The position numbers and the translations under genes are program-made. Under the pieces are notes generated by a model that ran no database searches, was not told the DNA's origin, and was given only the letters and a program-made list of their open reading frames with translations. A stretch of DNA of 64,000 nt from CAWIMX01 sp963837345 (GTDB lineage: Bacteria; Acidobacteriota; Vicinamibacteria; Vicinamibacterales; CAVVIG01), in assembly GCA_963837345.1 (NCBI GenBank), contig CAWIMX010000002.1, forward strand, positions 620,001 to 684,000. Reading direction: 5' to 3'. Shown here one piece after another: positions 9,386 to 17,114 of this stretch (position 1 is the stretch's first letter; each line of letters starts with the position of its first letter).

Positions 9386-10074
9386 CCCGACGGTTTCTGG
9401 TCACGGGCGGCAGCCAGGGCATCGGCGCGGCAGTCGTGGCGCGTGCACGGGCCGCCGGCCACGGCGTGGTGTTCACGGGACGCGACGAGGGGCGGATCGC
9501 GCAGGTGGCTGGCGAGACCGGCGCGTACGGTCTGCGCGCCGACGTGTCGGTGCCGGCCGACAACGCGCGAACCGTCGACGTCTGCCGCGAGCGGCTCGGC
9601 GGCGTCGACGTGCTCGTGAACAACGCGGGGTACGCGTACCGGGGCGAGATCGGGTCGCTCGACGTCGACCGGATGCGCCGCCTGTTCGAGACGAACGTCT
9701 TCGGGCTCGTCGACATCACGAACCGCGTCGTGCCGCTCATGATCGCCCAGGGCGACGGCGACATCGTGAACATCGCCTCGACGTCCGGCATGAAGGGCGG
9801 AGCGACGGGTACGCCGTACGCGGCGAGCAAGTGGGCGGTGCGGGGCATCAGCCAGTGCTGGCAGGCCGAGCTCAGGCCGCGCGGCATCCGCGTGACGTGC
9901 GTCTGTCCCTCGGAAGTGCAGACGAACTTCGACGGCAAGACGGGGCGCAACAACCCGAACAAGCTGTATGCGGAAGACATCGCCGCGACCATCCTGGCGG
10001 CGCTGGAGATGCCGCAGCGTGTGCTCTGGCCGGAGCTGGCTGTGTTCGCCAGCAATCCCTGGAAGGACGCCTGA
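9382..10074 (+). CDS. Short-chain dehydrogenase/reductase (SDR)
   Basis: A 230-residue classical SDR. The Rossmann motif is VTGGSQGIGAA at the very N-terminus, then VDVLVNNAG, the catalytic serine in IVNIASTSG, and the YAASK pair (Tyr/Lys). It uses NAD(P)H to reduce or oxidise a carbonyl/alcohol; the substrate is unknown. The GTG start overlaps the TGA of the DUF3089 hydrolase, implying one transcript. Confidence 0.88.
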   Translation: MTRRFLVTGGSQGIGAAVVARARAAGHGVVFTGRDEGRIAQVAGETGAYGLRADVSVPADNARTVDVCRERLGGVDVLVNNAGYAYRGEIGSLDVDRMRRLFETNVFGLVDITNRVVPLMIAQGDGDIVNIASTSGMKGGATGTPYAASKWAVRGISQCWQAELRPRGIRVTCVCPSEVQTNFDGKTGRNNPNKLYAEDIAATILAALEMPQRVLWPELAVFASNPWKDA

Positions 10075-10098
10075 CCGGCGCCGCCCGACCCGCCGGCG

Positions 10099-10488
10099 CT
10101 ATGGGTGCGTGACGCTGACCGCGTAGGTCGCCGGCGCGGTCAGGTAGCCGGCGTCCGCGACCGAGACGCACCAGCTGCCCGGCGTGGCGTTGCCGGTGAG
10201 CTGCGCCTGGCTGGCCACGTGCACGTTGCCGACCACGTCGAGGACGCACCCTGCGGCCGTGGGCTCGCCGATCCCCAACTGCACGAGCACCGAGGCGTCC
10301 GGAGCGAGGCTGGTCAGTGTGATCTCGACCAGCCCGTACTGCTGCACCACGAAATCGTGCTCGTTCGTGCCTCCCACCTCGAGGACGCCTGAAAACGACT
10401 CGGTCGCCCGCGAGGGGTCCGTGGGCTTGCTGCAGCCCATAAGAAAAGCACAAGCGAGAAGGGCGGCGCCAATCTGCACACGTCGCAT
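10099..10488 (-). CDS. Small lipoprotein, WCV/HP-tail family
   Basis: A 129-residue predicted lipoprotein: MRRVQIGAALLACAFLMGC ends in the lipobox LMGC. The mature part is beta-rich and has the features GEPTAAGC, GSWCVSVADAGYL and the ending VSVTHP. The same layout occurs in the lipoprotein at 61087-61485 (GTWCVGIRDLG, ending DVSHP), so the two are paralogues of an unnamed family. An upstream in-frame ATG would add 6 residues; the signal peptide favours 10488. Confidence 0.7.
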   Translation of the reverse strand: MRRVQIGAALLACAFLMGCSKPTDPSRATESFSGVLEVGGTNEHDFVVQQYGLVEITLTSLAPDASVLVQLGIGEPTAAGCVLDVVGNVHVASQAQLTGNATPGSWCVSVADAGYLTAPATYAVSVTHP

Positions 10489-10605
10489 GGAGCCCGCGAC
10501 ATGCAACGAGCGCGCCCGCGGCGCAGGCGCGATCGGCGTCGCCGTCGCCCTCGCGTCTGGACATTCGGCCCGCCGCGACTGTCCACGGCCGGCGACGCCC
10601 GCGAG

Positions 10606-11550
10606 CTATGACGCCTGGATGTCGGTGTCGGCTGGCAGCTTGGGGCGGGGCGCGCCGGCCACGACCCTCGCGAGTTTCCGGCGCGCGTGGATCGCCGCGT
10701 GCGCCGGGCAGCGGTGACACAGGAACAGCGCGCCCCGCGCGAGGATCGAGAACCGGCGGGGGCCATGCCACTCGCGTCGAAGGTCGGCGACGAGCTGCTC
10801 GCCGTAGAAGGCCTGCCAGCGCCGGCGCCCCTCGAGCCACGCCGGCCGGTAGGCGCGCGGCAGATGACGGCGCTCGCGGTTGAGCGTGGCGAGCGCGGCG
10901 CGGAGCATCAGCATCGGGTCGCGCGACATGTTGCACTCGTGCTTGCGGTAGCGCACCACTTCGAGCGGCTCGACGACGAGAAGGCCGCGACGCGCCAGCG
11001 CGAGCAGGAGAGCATAGTCGGCGGTCGCAGGTTCGGCGACGGGAAAGCCGCCGACCGCGCGGACGGCCTCGCGGCGGAAGAGGGCGGCGCCCGGCGTCCA
11101 GACGAAATTGGTCAGGAGCAGCTCGTAGTAAAGGTCCGCGCTCGTCAGGACCGGATGGTTCGTGGGCAGCGGCCGTCCGCGCGCGTCCATGAGCCGCGCC
11201 CGTCGAGCGACCGCGCCCGCGTCCGGGTGCCGACCGAGCGCGTCGATGCCGGATCGCACCGCATGGGGCAGCAGCTCGTCGTCGGCATCGAGGAAGACGA
11301 TGTAGTCGCCGCGGGCCGCGGCAAGGCCGGCGTTTCGGGCGGACGCGAGCCCCTGATTGTGCTGGCGGACCAGGGTGGCGCCCATGCGACGGGCGACATC
11401 CGCCGTGTCGTCGGTCGAGCCATCGTCGACCACGACCGCCTCGACGGCGGGCCAGGATTGCCCGCGGACGCTCTCGATCGCAGTCGCCAGGTAGTGTGCC
11501 TGGTTGAAGCACGGCATCACCACGGTGGCGAGGGCGGACGGCCGCGTCAT
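10606..11550 (-). CDS. Family 2 glycosyltransferase
   Basis: A 314-residue GT-A fold transferase: ATVVMPCFNQAHYLATAIES, then EAVVVDDGSTDDT, and the metal/nucleotide-sugar DxD region VFLDADDELLP near residue 95. It adds a sugar from a nucleotide-activated donor, in the cytoplasm. Its start overlaps the stop of the ABC ATPase gene by 4 bases (ATGA), so it is translationally coupled to the exporter. It probably works on the exported glycan; specificity cannot be read. Confidence 0.88.
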   Translation of the reverse strand: MTRPSALATVVMPCFNQAHYLATAIESVRGQSWPAVEAVVVDDGSTDDTADVARRMGATLVRQHNQGLASARNAGLAAARGDYIVFLDADDELLPHAVRSGIDALGRHPDAGAVARRARLMDARGRPLPTNHPVLTSADLYYELLLTNFVWTPGAALFRREAVRAVGGFPVAEPATADYALLLALARRGLLVVEPLEVVRYRKHECNMSRDPMLMLRAALATLNRERRHLPRAYRPAWLEGRRRWQAFYGEQLVADLRREWHGPRRFSILARGALFLCHRCPAHAAIHARRKLARVVAGAPRPKLPADTDIQAS

Positions 11551-12314
11551 CGAATGCCTGCCGCGGCGGCCGCCGGCGGCGCCGCCGGCTCCGATTCGGG
11601 CACGAGGCGCCGGTAGGCGCGGACGACCGCCGGCGCGTCGCCGTCGAGCGTCACGCGGCCGTTCTGCATGAGGAGCACGCGATCGCAGAGGCGCTCGACG
11701 CTCCAGAGGTCGTGGGAAATGAACACGAGCGTGGTCCCGCTCTCCCGCATGGCCGCAATGCGGCGGTAGCACTTCTCCTGGAACTCGCGGTCGCCGACGG
11801 CGAGCGCCTCGTCGACGAGCAGGATCTGCGGATCCAGGTGCGCGGCGATGGCGAAGCCCAGTCGCACGTACATGCCCGACGAATACCATTTGACGGGCGC
11901 GTCGATGAAGTCGCCCACGCCCGCGAACTCGATGATCTGATCGAGTTTCGCGACGATCTCGGCGCGGCGCATGCCGAGGATCGAGCCGCTCAGCAGGACG
12001 TTCTCCCGTCCCGTGAGCTCGGGGTGGAAGCCGGACCCGACTTCGATCAGCGCCGACAGCCGGCCGTAGAGCCGGATGACGCCGGTGGTCGGGGCGGTGA
12101 TCTCGGAAAGCAGCTTCAGGACCGTGCTCTTTCCGGCGCCGTTCGGTCCGATGATGCCGAGCGCTTCGCCGCGGCTCACCGAGAAGCTGACGTCGCGAAC
12201 CGCCCAGAACGCTTCGCGTCGGCGCCGCAGCCGGGCCCGGAGGCCCTCGCGCCGGCTGGACGGCACCGGCAGCCAGTAGCGCTTCGAAACCCGGGCAAGC
12301 TCGACGTCCAGCAT
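11547..12314 (-). CDS. ABC transporter ATP-binding protein for polysaccharide export (Wzt/TagH type)
   Basis: A 255-residue ABC ATPase: Walker A GPNGAGKST (about 56-64), signature YSSGMYVRLGFA, Walker B ILLVDEALAVGD and the switch histidine in VFISHD. The segments SGSILGM and FAGVGDFIDAPVKWYSSGM are typical of the O-antigen/teichoic-acid exporter subgroup. The chain stops soon after the nucleotide-binding domain, so it lacks the carbohydrate-recognition domain that some Wzt proteins carry. The permease is encoded just upstream. Confidence 0.88.
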   Translation of the reverse strand: MLDVELARVSKRYWLPVPSSRREGLRARLRRRREAFWAVRDVSFSVSRGEALGIIGPNGAGKSTVLKLLSEITAPTTGVIRLYGRLSALIEVGSGFHPELTGRENVLLSGSILGMRRAEIVAKLDQIIEFAGVGDFIDAPVKWYSSGMYVRLGFAIAAHLDPQILLVDEALAVGDREFQEKCYRRIAAMRESGTTLVFISHDLWSVERLCDRVLLMQNGRVTLDGDAPAVVRAYRRLVPESEPAAPPAAAAAGIR

Positions 12315-12328
12315 GGCATCGCGTCCGT

Positions 12329-13159
12329 TCAGATCACGTCGGCGACGGTGACGTCGGCGTGCTTGAACACCATATAGGCAAGCGGCACGACAATCGCCGT
12401 CACGAACGCCGCCGCAGCGAGGGCCGGCCGATCGAGCGGGAGGCCGAGCACGCTGCGACGGAATCCGTCGATGAGGCCGGTGAGCGGATTGGCGACGTAG
12501 AACGGCCGCCACGATGCCGGCACGACGTCGAGCGGGTACAACACGGGAGACGCGAAGAGCAGGAGTTGCAGCGCGATCGGCAGGGCCACGCCCACGTCGC
12601 GGAAGCGCACCTGAACGGTCGACAGCACCAGGCCGCACGCCAGCGCGAGCGCTGACAGCAGCGCCATGATCGGCACCACCATGATCAGGCTGGGCGACAG
12701 CGGCACGCGATAGAACATCGCGAGCGCCACCAGCGCGAGCGACCCGATGAGAAAATCGACGACGGCCGCGATGACGTAGGAGAGCGGAAGGATCTCGCGG
12801 GGGAAATAGACCTTCGTCACGAGCTGCGCATGTCCGACGAGGCTCGAGGTGCCGGCCGACACCGCGCCGGCGAAGAACGTCCACGGCAGCAGCCCGGAGT
12901 AGGCGAAGAGCGCGTACGGCACGCCCTGACTGGGGACGCGCACGAGCCGGGCGAAGACCATGGTGAACACGAGCATCATCGCGAGCGGCTGCAGGAGCGC
13001 CCACAATCCCCCGAGCAGCGACTGCTTGTAGCGCACGCTGATGCGATGACAGCTGAGCACCGCGAGCAGATCGCCGTACTCGCCAAGCCGCGCGGCCTGG
13101 CGGAGGGTATCCGCGGCCGTCCACCGTGGCGGTGTGAGCACTCTGAGAGCGTCGGGCAT
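12329..13159 (-). CDS. ABC-2 type permease for polysaccharide export (Wzm/TagG type)
   Basis: A 276-residue integral membrane protein with about six hydrophobic helices (LLQPLAMMLVFTMVFARLV, LPLSYVIAAVVDFLIGSLALV, LPIALQLLLFASPVLY and others). The sequence FRDVGVALPIALQ and the late VANPLTGLIDGFRRSVLG are characteristic of O-antigen export permeases. It forms the channel with the ATPase 14 bases downstream. Together with the glycosyltransferase this is a minimal export set; no other polysaccharide genes are in the window. Confidence 0.88.
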   Translation of the reverse strand: MPDALRVLTPPRWTAADTLRQAARLGEYGDLLAVLSCHRISVRYKQSLLGGLWALLQPLAMMLVFTMVFARLVRVPSQGVPYALFAYSGLLPWTFFAGAVSAGTSSLVGHAQLVTKVYFPREILPLSYVIAAVVDFLIGSLALVALAMFYRVPLSPSLIMVVPIMALLSALALACGLVLSTVQVRFRDVGVALPIALQLLLFASPVLYPLDVVPASWRPFYVANPLTGLIDGFRRSVLGLPLDRPALAAAAFVTAIVVPLAYMVFKHADVTVADVI

Positions 13160-13394
13160 GCGATCGCGCTTCGTGGTGCAATGCGCGTGCCCGGCCGTGC
13201 GATGGCGCCGAGCTCAGCTGCAGCAGCCCGAGAATGTCGAGCGCCTGCCGAACCGACGTTTCCGCGTTGCACTCGATGGTGTATAACGTCAGTTCACCTC
13301 GGCGTTCGCCGGGTGGACGTGCTCGGCCTGTACGGATGAGATCCGCGGCGTGGCGTTTCGCCCGATCGCGCCAGACGAATTCAAAGCCTCCTCC

Positions 13395-14852
13395 ATGGCC
13401 GAATCGCGTCGCCACGAAATCCGCAAGATACCGACCGGCATCGACGGTCTCGACGAGGTCATCGAAGGTGGCCTGCCGGAAGGCCGTCCGACGCTCGTCT
13501 GTGGCGGACCGGGATCCGGCAAGACGCTCGTCGGCGTGAGCTTCCTGGCCAACGGCGCGACGCGGTTCGGTGAACCCGGCGTGCTGATGACGTTCGAAGA
13601 GAGTGCGGACGAAATCGCCACCGACGTCGCGTCGCTCGGCATCGACCTTGGCCGTCTCGTCGACCAGGGGCGGCTGGCCATCGACTACGTGCACATCGAT
13701 CCGGCCGAAATCGAGGAAACGGGCGACTACGATCTGGAAGCGCTTTTCGTACGCCTGGAGCACGCGGTGACGTCGGTCGGGGCGCGTCGCGTCGTGCTCG
13801 ACACGATCGAGGCGCTGTTCTCCGGCCTGCGCAACGAAACCGTGCTGCGCGCGGAGCTTCGCCGCCTGTTCCGCTGGCTCAAGGTTCGCGGTCTGACGAC
13901 GGTCATCACCGCCGAGCGGGGCCAGGGCGCCCTCACCCGGCACGGCATCGAGGAATACGTGTCGGACGCGGTGATCTTGCTCGATCACCGCGTGACCGAT
14001 CAGGTCTCCACCCGGCGCCTGCGCGTCCTGAAGTACCGCGGCTCGCACCACGGCACCAACGAGTATCCCTTCGTCATCGATCGCCACGGCATCGGCGTCA
14101 TGCCGATTACGTCGATGGGGCTCGAGCACTCCGCGCCGAGCGACCGCATCTCCACGGGCCTCGCGGGGCTGGACGAGATGCTCGGGGGCTGCGGCTACTA
14201 CCGCGGCAGCACCGTGCTCGTCTCGGGAACGGCGGGCACCGGCAAGACGAGCATCGGGGCGCATTTCGTGGACGCCGCCTGCCGCCGCGGCGAGCGGTGC
14301 CTGTGGTTCCTGTTCGAGGAATCCCCGAAGCAGATCCTTCGGAACATGCGGTCGATCGGCCTCGACATGGAGCGGTGGATCGGCCAGGGCCTGCTCGAGA
14401 TCCGTGCCGAGCGTCCGTCGCGCGCCGGTCTGGAGGGCCACCTGGCGGCGGTCCACCGCGCGGTGGTCACCTTCAAGCCGACCGTGGCAGTGCTGGATCC
14501 CGTGACGAACCTGCTCGCCGTGGGGTCGAGCACGGACGTGCGGTCGATGCTCACGCGGATCATCGACGGACTCAAGACCGACGGGATCACCGGGCTCTTC
14601 ACGAGTCTGTCGCGGGGCAAGATCGAGCGGCAGGAGACCGAGGTGGGGATCTCGTCGCTGATGGACACGTGGATTCTGCTCGCGCTGACCGAGGCCAACG
14701 GGCGCCGCCATCGCCGGCTGTCGGTCGTGAAGTCGCGAGGCATGGCCCATTCGAACGAAATTCGAGAGTTTGCGATGTCCGACCAGGGCATGCACGTGCA
14801 CCCGAGCCCGGTGAGCAGCGGGCGTCGACGGGCCGGGGCCCTGGGCGTCTAG
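13395..14852 (+). CDS. kaiC: KaiC-like circadian clock ATPase/autokinase
   Basis: A 485-residue double-domain RecA-like ATPase (an in-frame GTG at 13350 would add 15). CI: opens TGIDGLDEVIEGGLPEG, Walker A GGPGSGKT (37-44), catalytic pair in TFEES. CII: opens TGLAGLDEMLGG, Walker A GTAGTGKT (278-285), glutamates in LFEES. The cyanobacterial phosphosites Ser431-Thr432 align with Ser420-Ser421 in VGISSLMDT, so an autophosphorylation pair is retained. Known KaiC hexamers cycle phosphorylation under KaiA/KaiB; no kaiA is seen here. Two kaiB genes and a histidine kinase follow in the same direction. Confidence 0.92.
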   Translation: MAESRRHEIRKIPTGIDGLDEVIEGGLPEGRPTLVCGGPGSGKTLVGVSFLANGATRFGEPGVLMTFEESADEIATDVASLGIDLGRLVDQGRLAIDYVHIDPAEIEETGDYDLEALFVRLEHAVTSVGARRVVLDTIEALFSGLRNETVLRAELRRLFRWLKVRGLTTVITAERGQGALTRHGIEEYVSDAVILLDHRVTDQVSTRRLRVLKYRGSHHGTNEYPFVIDRHGIGVMPITSMGLEHSAPSDRISTGLAGLDEMLGGCGYYRGSTVLVSGTAGTGKTSIGAHFVDAACRRGERCLWFLFEESPKQILRNMRSIGLDMERWIGQGLLEIRAERPSRAGLEGHLAAVHRAVVTFKPTVAVLDPVTNLLAVGSSTDVRSMLTRIIDGLKTDGITGLFTSLSRGKIERQETEVGISSLMDTWILLALTEANGRRHRRLSVVKSRGMAHSNEIREFAMSDQGMHVHPSPVSSGRRRAGALGV

Positions 14853-14864
14853 CGAAGAGGACGT

Positions 14865-15173
14865 GTGGAAGCCGATTACCGCGACGGGGCGTTTCTGCTG
14901 CGCTTGTACGTCGCCGGACAGACGCCGGCATCCATCCGCGCGTTCGCGAATCTCAAACGTGTGTGCGAAGAACACCTCGCCGGCCGCTATCAGATCGAAG
15001 TCGTGGACCTGAGCGCCAACCCGCAGCTCGCCCGCGGGGATCAGATCGTGGCCGTGCCGACGCTGGTGCGGCGGCTGCCGCCGCCCATCAAGAAGATCAT
15101 CGGGGACCTGTCGAATCGGCAACGCGTTCTCGTGGGGTTGGACCTGTATCCCCAGTCAGGAGAGCCACGGTGA
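14865..15173 (+). CDS. kaiB: KaiB-like protein 1
   Basis: A 102-residue thioredoxin-like KaiB: LRLYVAGQTPASIRAFANL, then IEVVDLSANPQLA, IVAVPTLVRRLPPP and IKKIIGDLSNRQRVLVGL, all closely matching the cyanobacterial protein. KaiB refolds to bind KaiC's CI ring and antagonise phosphorylation. GTG start with AGAGG 5 bases upstream; 12 bases after kaiC. Its last codons overlap the start of the second KaiB (GTGA). Confidence 0.92.
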   Translation: MEADYRDGAFLLRLYVAGQTPASIRAFANLKRVCEEHLAGRYQIEVVDLSANPQLARGDQIVAVPTLVRRLPPPIKKIIGDLSNRQRVLVGLDLYPQSGEPR

Positions 15174-15457
15174 TCGGAGGCGACACGTTCGTGCTCCGGC
15201 TCTACGTCACCGGCTTCACGGCGCGATCCTCGCGAGCCGTGGCCAACATCCGTGCCATCTGCGAGGAGTACCTGCAGGACCGCTACGACCTGCAGGTCAT
15301 CGACATCTACCAGCAGCCGGCGCTCGCGAGCGACGAGCAGATCGTGGCGGCGCCCACGCTCGTCAAGAAGCTGCCGCTGCCGGCGCGGCGCATCATCGGC
15401 GACATGTCGAACCGGGATCGGGTCCTGGCGGGGCTCTCGGTCGACGATCAGGCCTGA
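15170..15457 (+). CDS. kaiB: KaiB-like protein 2
   Basis: A 95-residue second KaiB copy directly coupled to the first by a GTGA overlap: FVLRLYVTGFTARSSRAVANI, DLQVIDIYQQPALA, IVAAPTLVKKLPLPARRIIGDMSNRDRVLAGL. It keeps the KaiB core but differs at many surface positions and ends soon after the core, so it may have a different partner or act as a non-switching form. Both copies share the key IIGD(L/M)SNR helix, which suggests duplication followed by divergence. Confidence 0.9.
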   Translation: MIGGDTFVLRLYVTGFTARSSRAVANIRAICEEYLQDRYDLQVIDIYQQPALASDEQIVAAPTLVKKLPLPARRIIGDMSNRDRVLAGLSVDDQA

Positions 15458-15479
15458 CCCATGAAAGCGACGACGACCC

Positions 15480-17075
15480 ATGCACCCTGACACGATCCGC
15501 GACGCCGAGCTCGGGGAGTTGCGATCCCGCCTGGCCGAGGCCGAGGAGACGATTCGCGCCATCCGCTCCGGCGAGGTCGACGCCGTGATCGTCGACGGAC
15601 CCGCCGGGGCGCAGGTGTACGCGCTGCGCGGCGCCGACCAGCCGTATCGCGCGCTCGTCGAGCAGATGCAGGAAGGAGCGGCCATTCTCACCGTCGAGGG
15701 CGACGTCCTGTACTGCAATCAGCGCTTCGCCGACCTCGTGGCCGTGCCGCTCGAAGAGGTGATCGGCGGCGCGATCGGCCGCTTCCTGAGCGCCGGGGAC
15801 CGTCAGACGTTCTCCACGCTGCTGCAGGCCGGCAGCGGGGCGTTGCAGGGCTGCGTGAGTGGCGCGAGCCGGACCTTCGACGCCTACCTGTCGCTGACGA
15901 CGACGGTGGCCGACGGCGTCGAGCGCCGCACCCTGATCGTCGCGGATCTGAGCGAGCTCGTCGCCGCGCAGGATGGCCGCGACCGCGCGGAGCAGGAGAG
16001 CCGGGCCAAGGACGAGTTCGTGGCCATCGTGGCCCACGAGCTGCGCAATCCGATCGGCGCCATTTCGGCCGCCGTCCACGTTCTCAATCACCTCGGCCGC
16101 GACGGCGAGCCCGCCGCCAGGGCCCGCGCCGTCATCGACCGGCAGATCGATCGGCTGTCGCGCCTGCTGAGCGATCTGCTCGATGCCGCGAGCGTGACGA
16201 CCGGCAAAATCACGCTGTCGAGGCGCCGGATGAACTGGGCCGAGATCGTCGAACGGCACCTTGCGACGCTCGGGAGCGACGAGCAGTTCGATCGTCGGAT
16301 CCACGCCGAGATTCAGCCGGTCTGGGTCGATGCGGACGCCGACCGGCTGGAACAGGTGCTCGGGAATCTGCTCGGCAACGCCGTCAAGTACACCGATCCC
16401 GGGGGGCACATCCATGTGGCGCTGCAAGTCGACGGTGGCGAGGCCGTGCTGCGGGTCACCGACGATGGCCTGGGGATCGAGGCGAATCTGCTGCCCTCGA
16501 TCTTCGACCTGTTCGCGCAGGGCGAGCAGGCGCTCGACCGCCGGGCGGGTGGCCTGGGCATCGGGCTGACCGTCGTGCGGCGCCTGGCCGAGGCCCATGG
16601 GGGCATGGTCTCGGCGGAGAGCGATGGCCCCGGCCGCGGCAGCACCTTCACGGTCCGTCTTCCGCGCGTGGAACCGATGGCGGCTGCCGTCCCGCCGCCC
16701 GCACCATCACCGGATCCGGAGAGGCGGCGGGTGTTGATCGTGGAAGACAACATGGACTCGCGCGAGATGCACCGGATGGCGCTCGAGCTCGCCGGCCACG
16801 ACGTGCTCGAGGCGACCGACGGCGCCGAGGGGCTCGCGCTGTTGAACTCCGAGCCGGTGGACGTCGCCCTCATCGACATCGGACTGCCGGGGATGAACGG
16901 CTACGAAGTGGCGCGACGCTTTCGGGCGGAGCACCCGCACGACGTCCTGCTGGTGGCGCTGACCGGCTATGGCGCGGCCGAGGACCGCGAACGCTCGACC
17001 GCCGCGGGCTTCGACGTCCATCTCATCAAACCCGTCGACGCCGAAGCCATCCGCGAAATCCTGCGGCGCGCGTAG
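15480..17075 (+). CDS. Hybrid sensor histidine kinase with PAS and receiver domains
   Basis: A 531-residue cytoplasmic protein without transmembrane segments. N-terminal coiled coil (about 5-30, LRSRLAEAEETIRAI), PAS-like domain (about 55-165), HisKA with phospho-acceptor His186 in VAHELRNP, HATPase with N box LLGNAVKY, G1 DDGLGIEA and G2 GLGIGL, then a C-terminal receiver whose phospho-acceptor is Asp466 in LIDIGLPG. It follows kaiB2 by 22 bases on the same strand. Location suggests it reads or feeds the KaiC/KaiB state, a role like SasA, but it lacks SasA's KaiB-like sensor domain. Confidence 0.88.
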   Translation: MHPDTIRDAELGELRSRLAEAEETIRAIRSGEVDAVIVDGPAGAQVYALRGADQPYRALVEQMQEGAAILTVEGDVLYCNQRFADLVAVPLEEVIGGAIGRFLSAGDRQTFSTLLQAGSGALQGCVSGASRTFDAYLSLTTTVADGVERRTLIVADLSELVAAQDGRDRAEQESRAKDEFVAIVAHELRNPIGAISAAVHVLNHLGRDGEPAARARAVIDRQIDRLSRLLSDLLDAASVTTGKITLSRRRMNWAEIVERHLATLGSDEQFDRRIHAEIQPVWVDADADRLEQVLGNLLGNAVKYTDPGGHIHVALQVDGGEAVLRVTDDGLGIEANLLPSIFDLFAQGEQALDRRAGGLGIGLTVVRRLAEAHGGMVSAESDGPGRGSTFTVRLPRVEPMAAAVPPPAPSPDPERRRVLIVEDNMDSREMHRMALELAGHDVLEATDGAEGLALLNSEPVDVALIDIGLPGMNGYEVARRFRAEHPHDVLLVALTGYGAAEDRERSTAAGFDVHLIKPVDAEAIREILRRA

Positions 17076-17114
17076 TCGCGGCCGGACATGGCCCGGCCAC
17101 CGGCGAACCCTCGA

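Noticed and set aside
10076..10100. GC-rich inverted repeat between the SDR and lipoprotein genes as a terminator
   Set aside because: Short stem and no T-run on either side.
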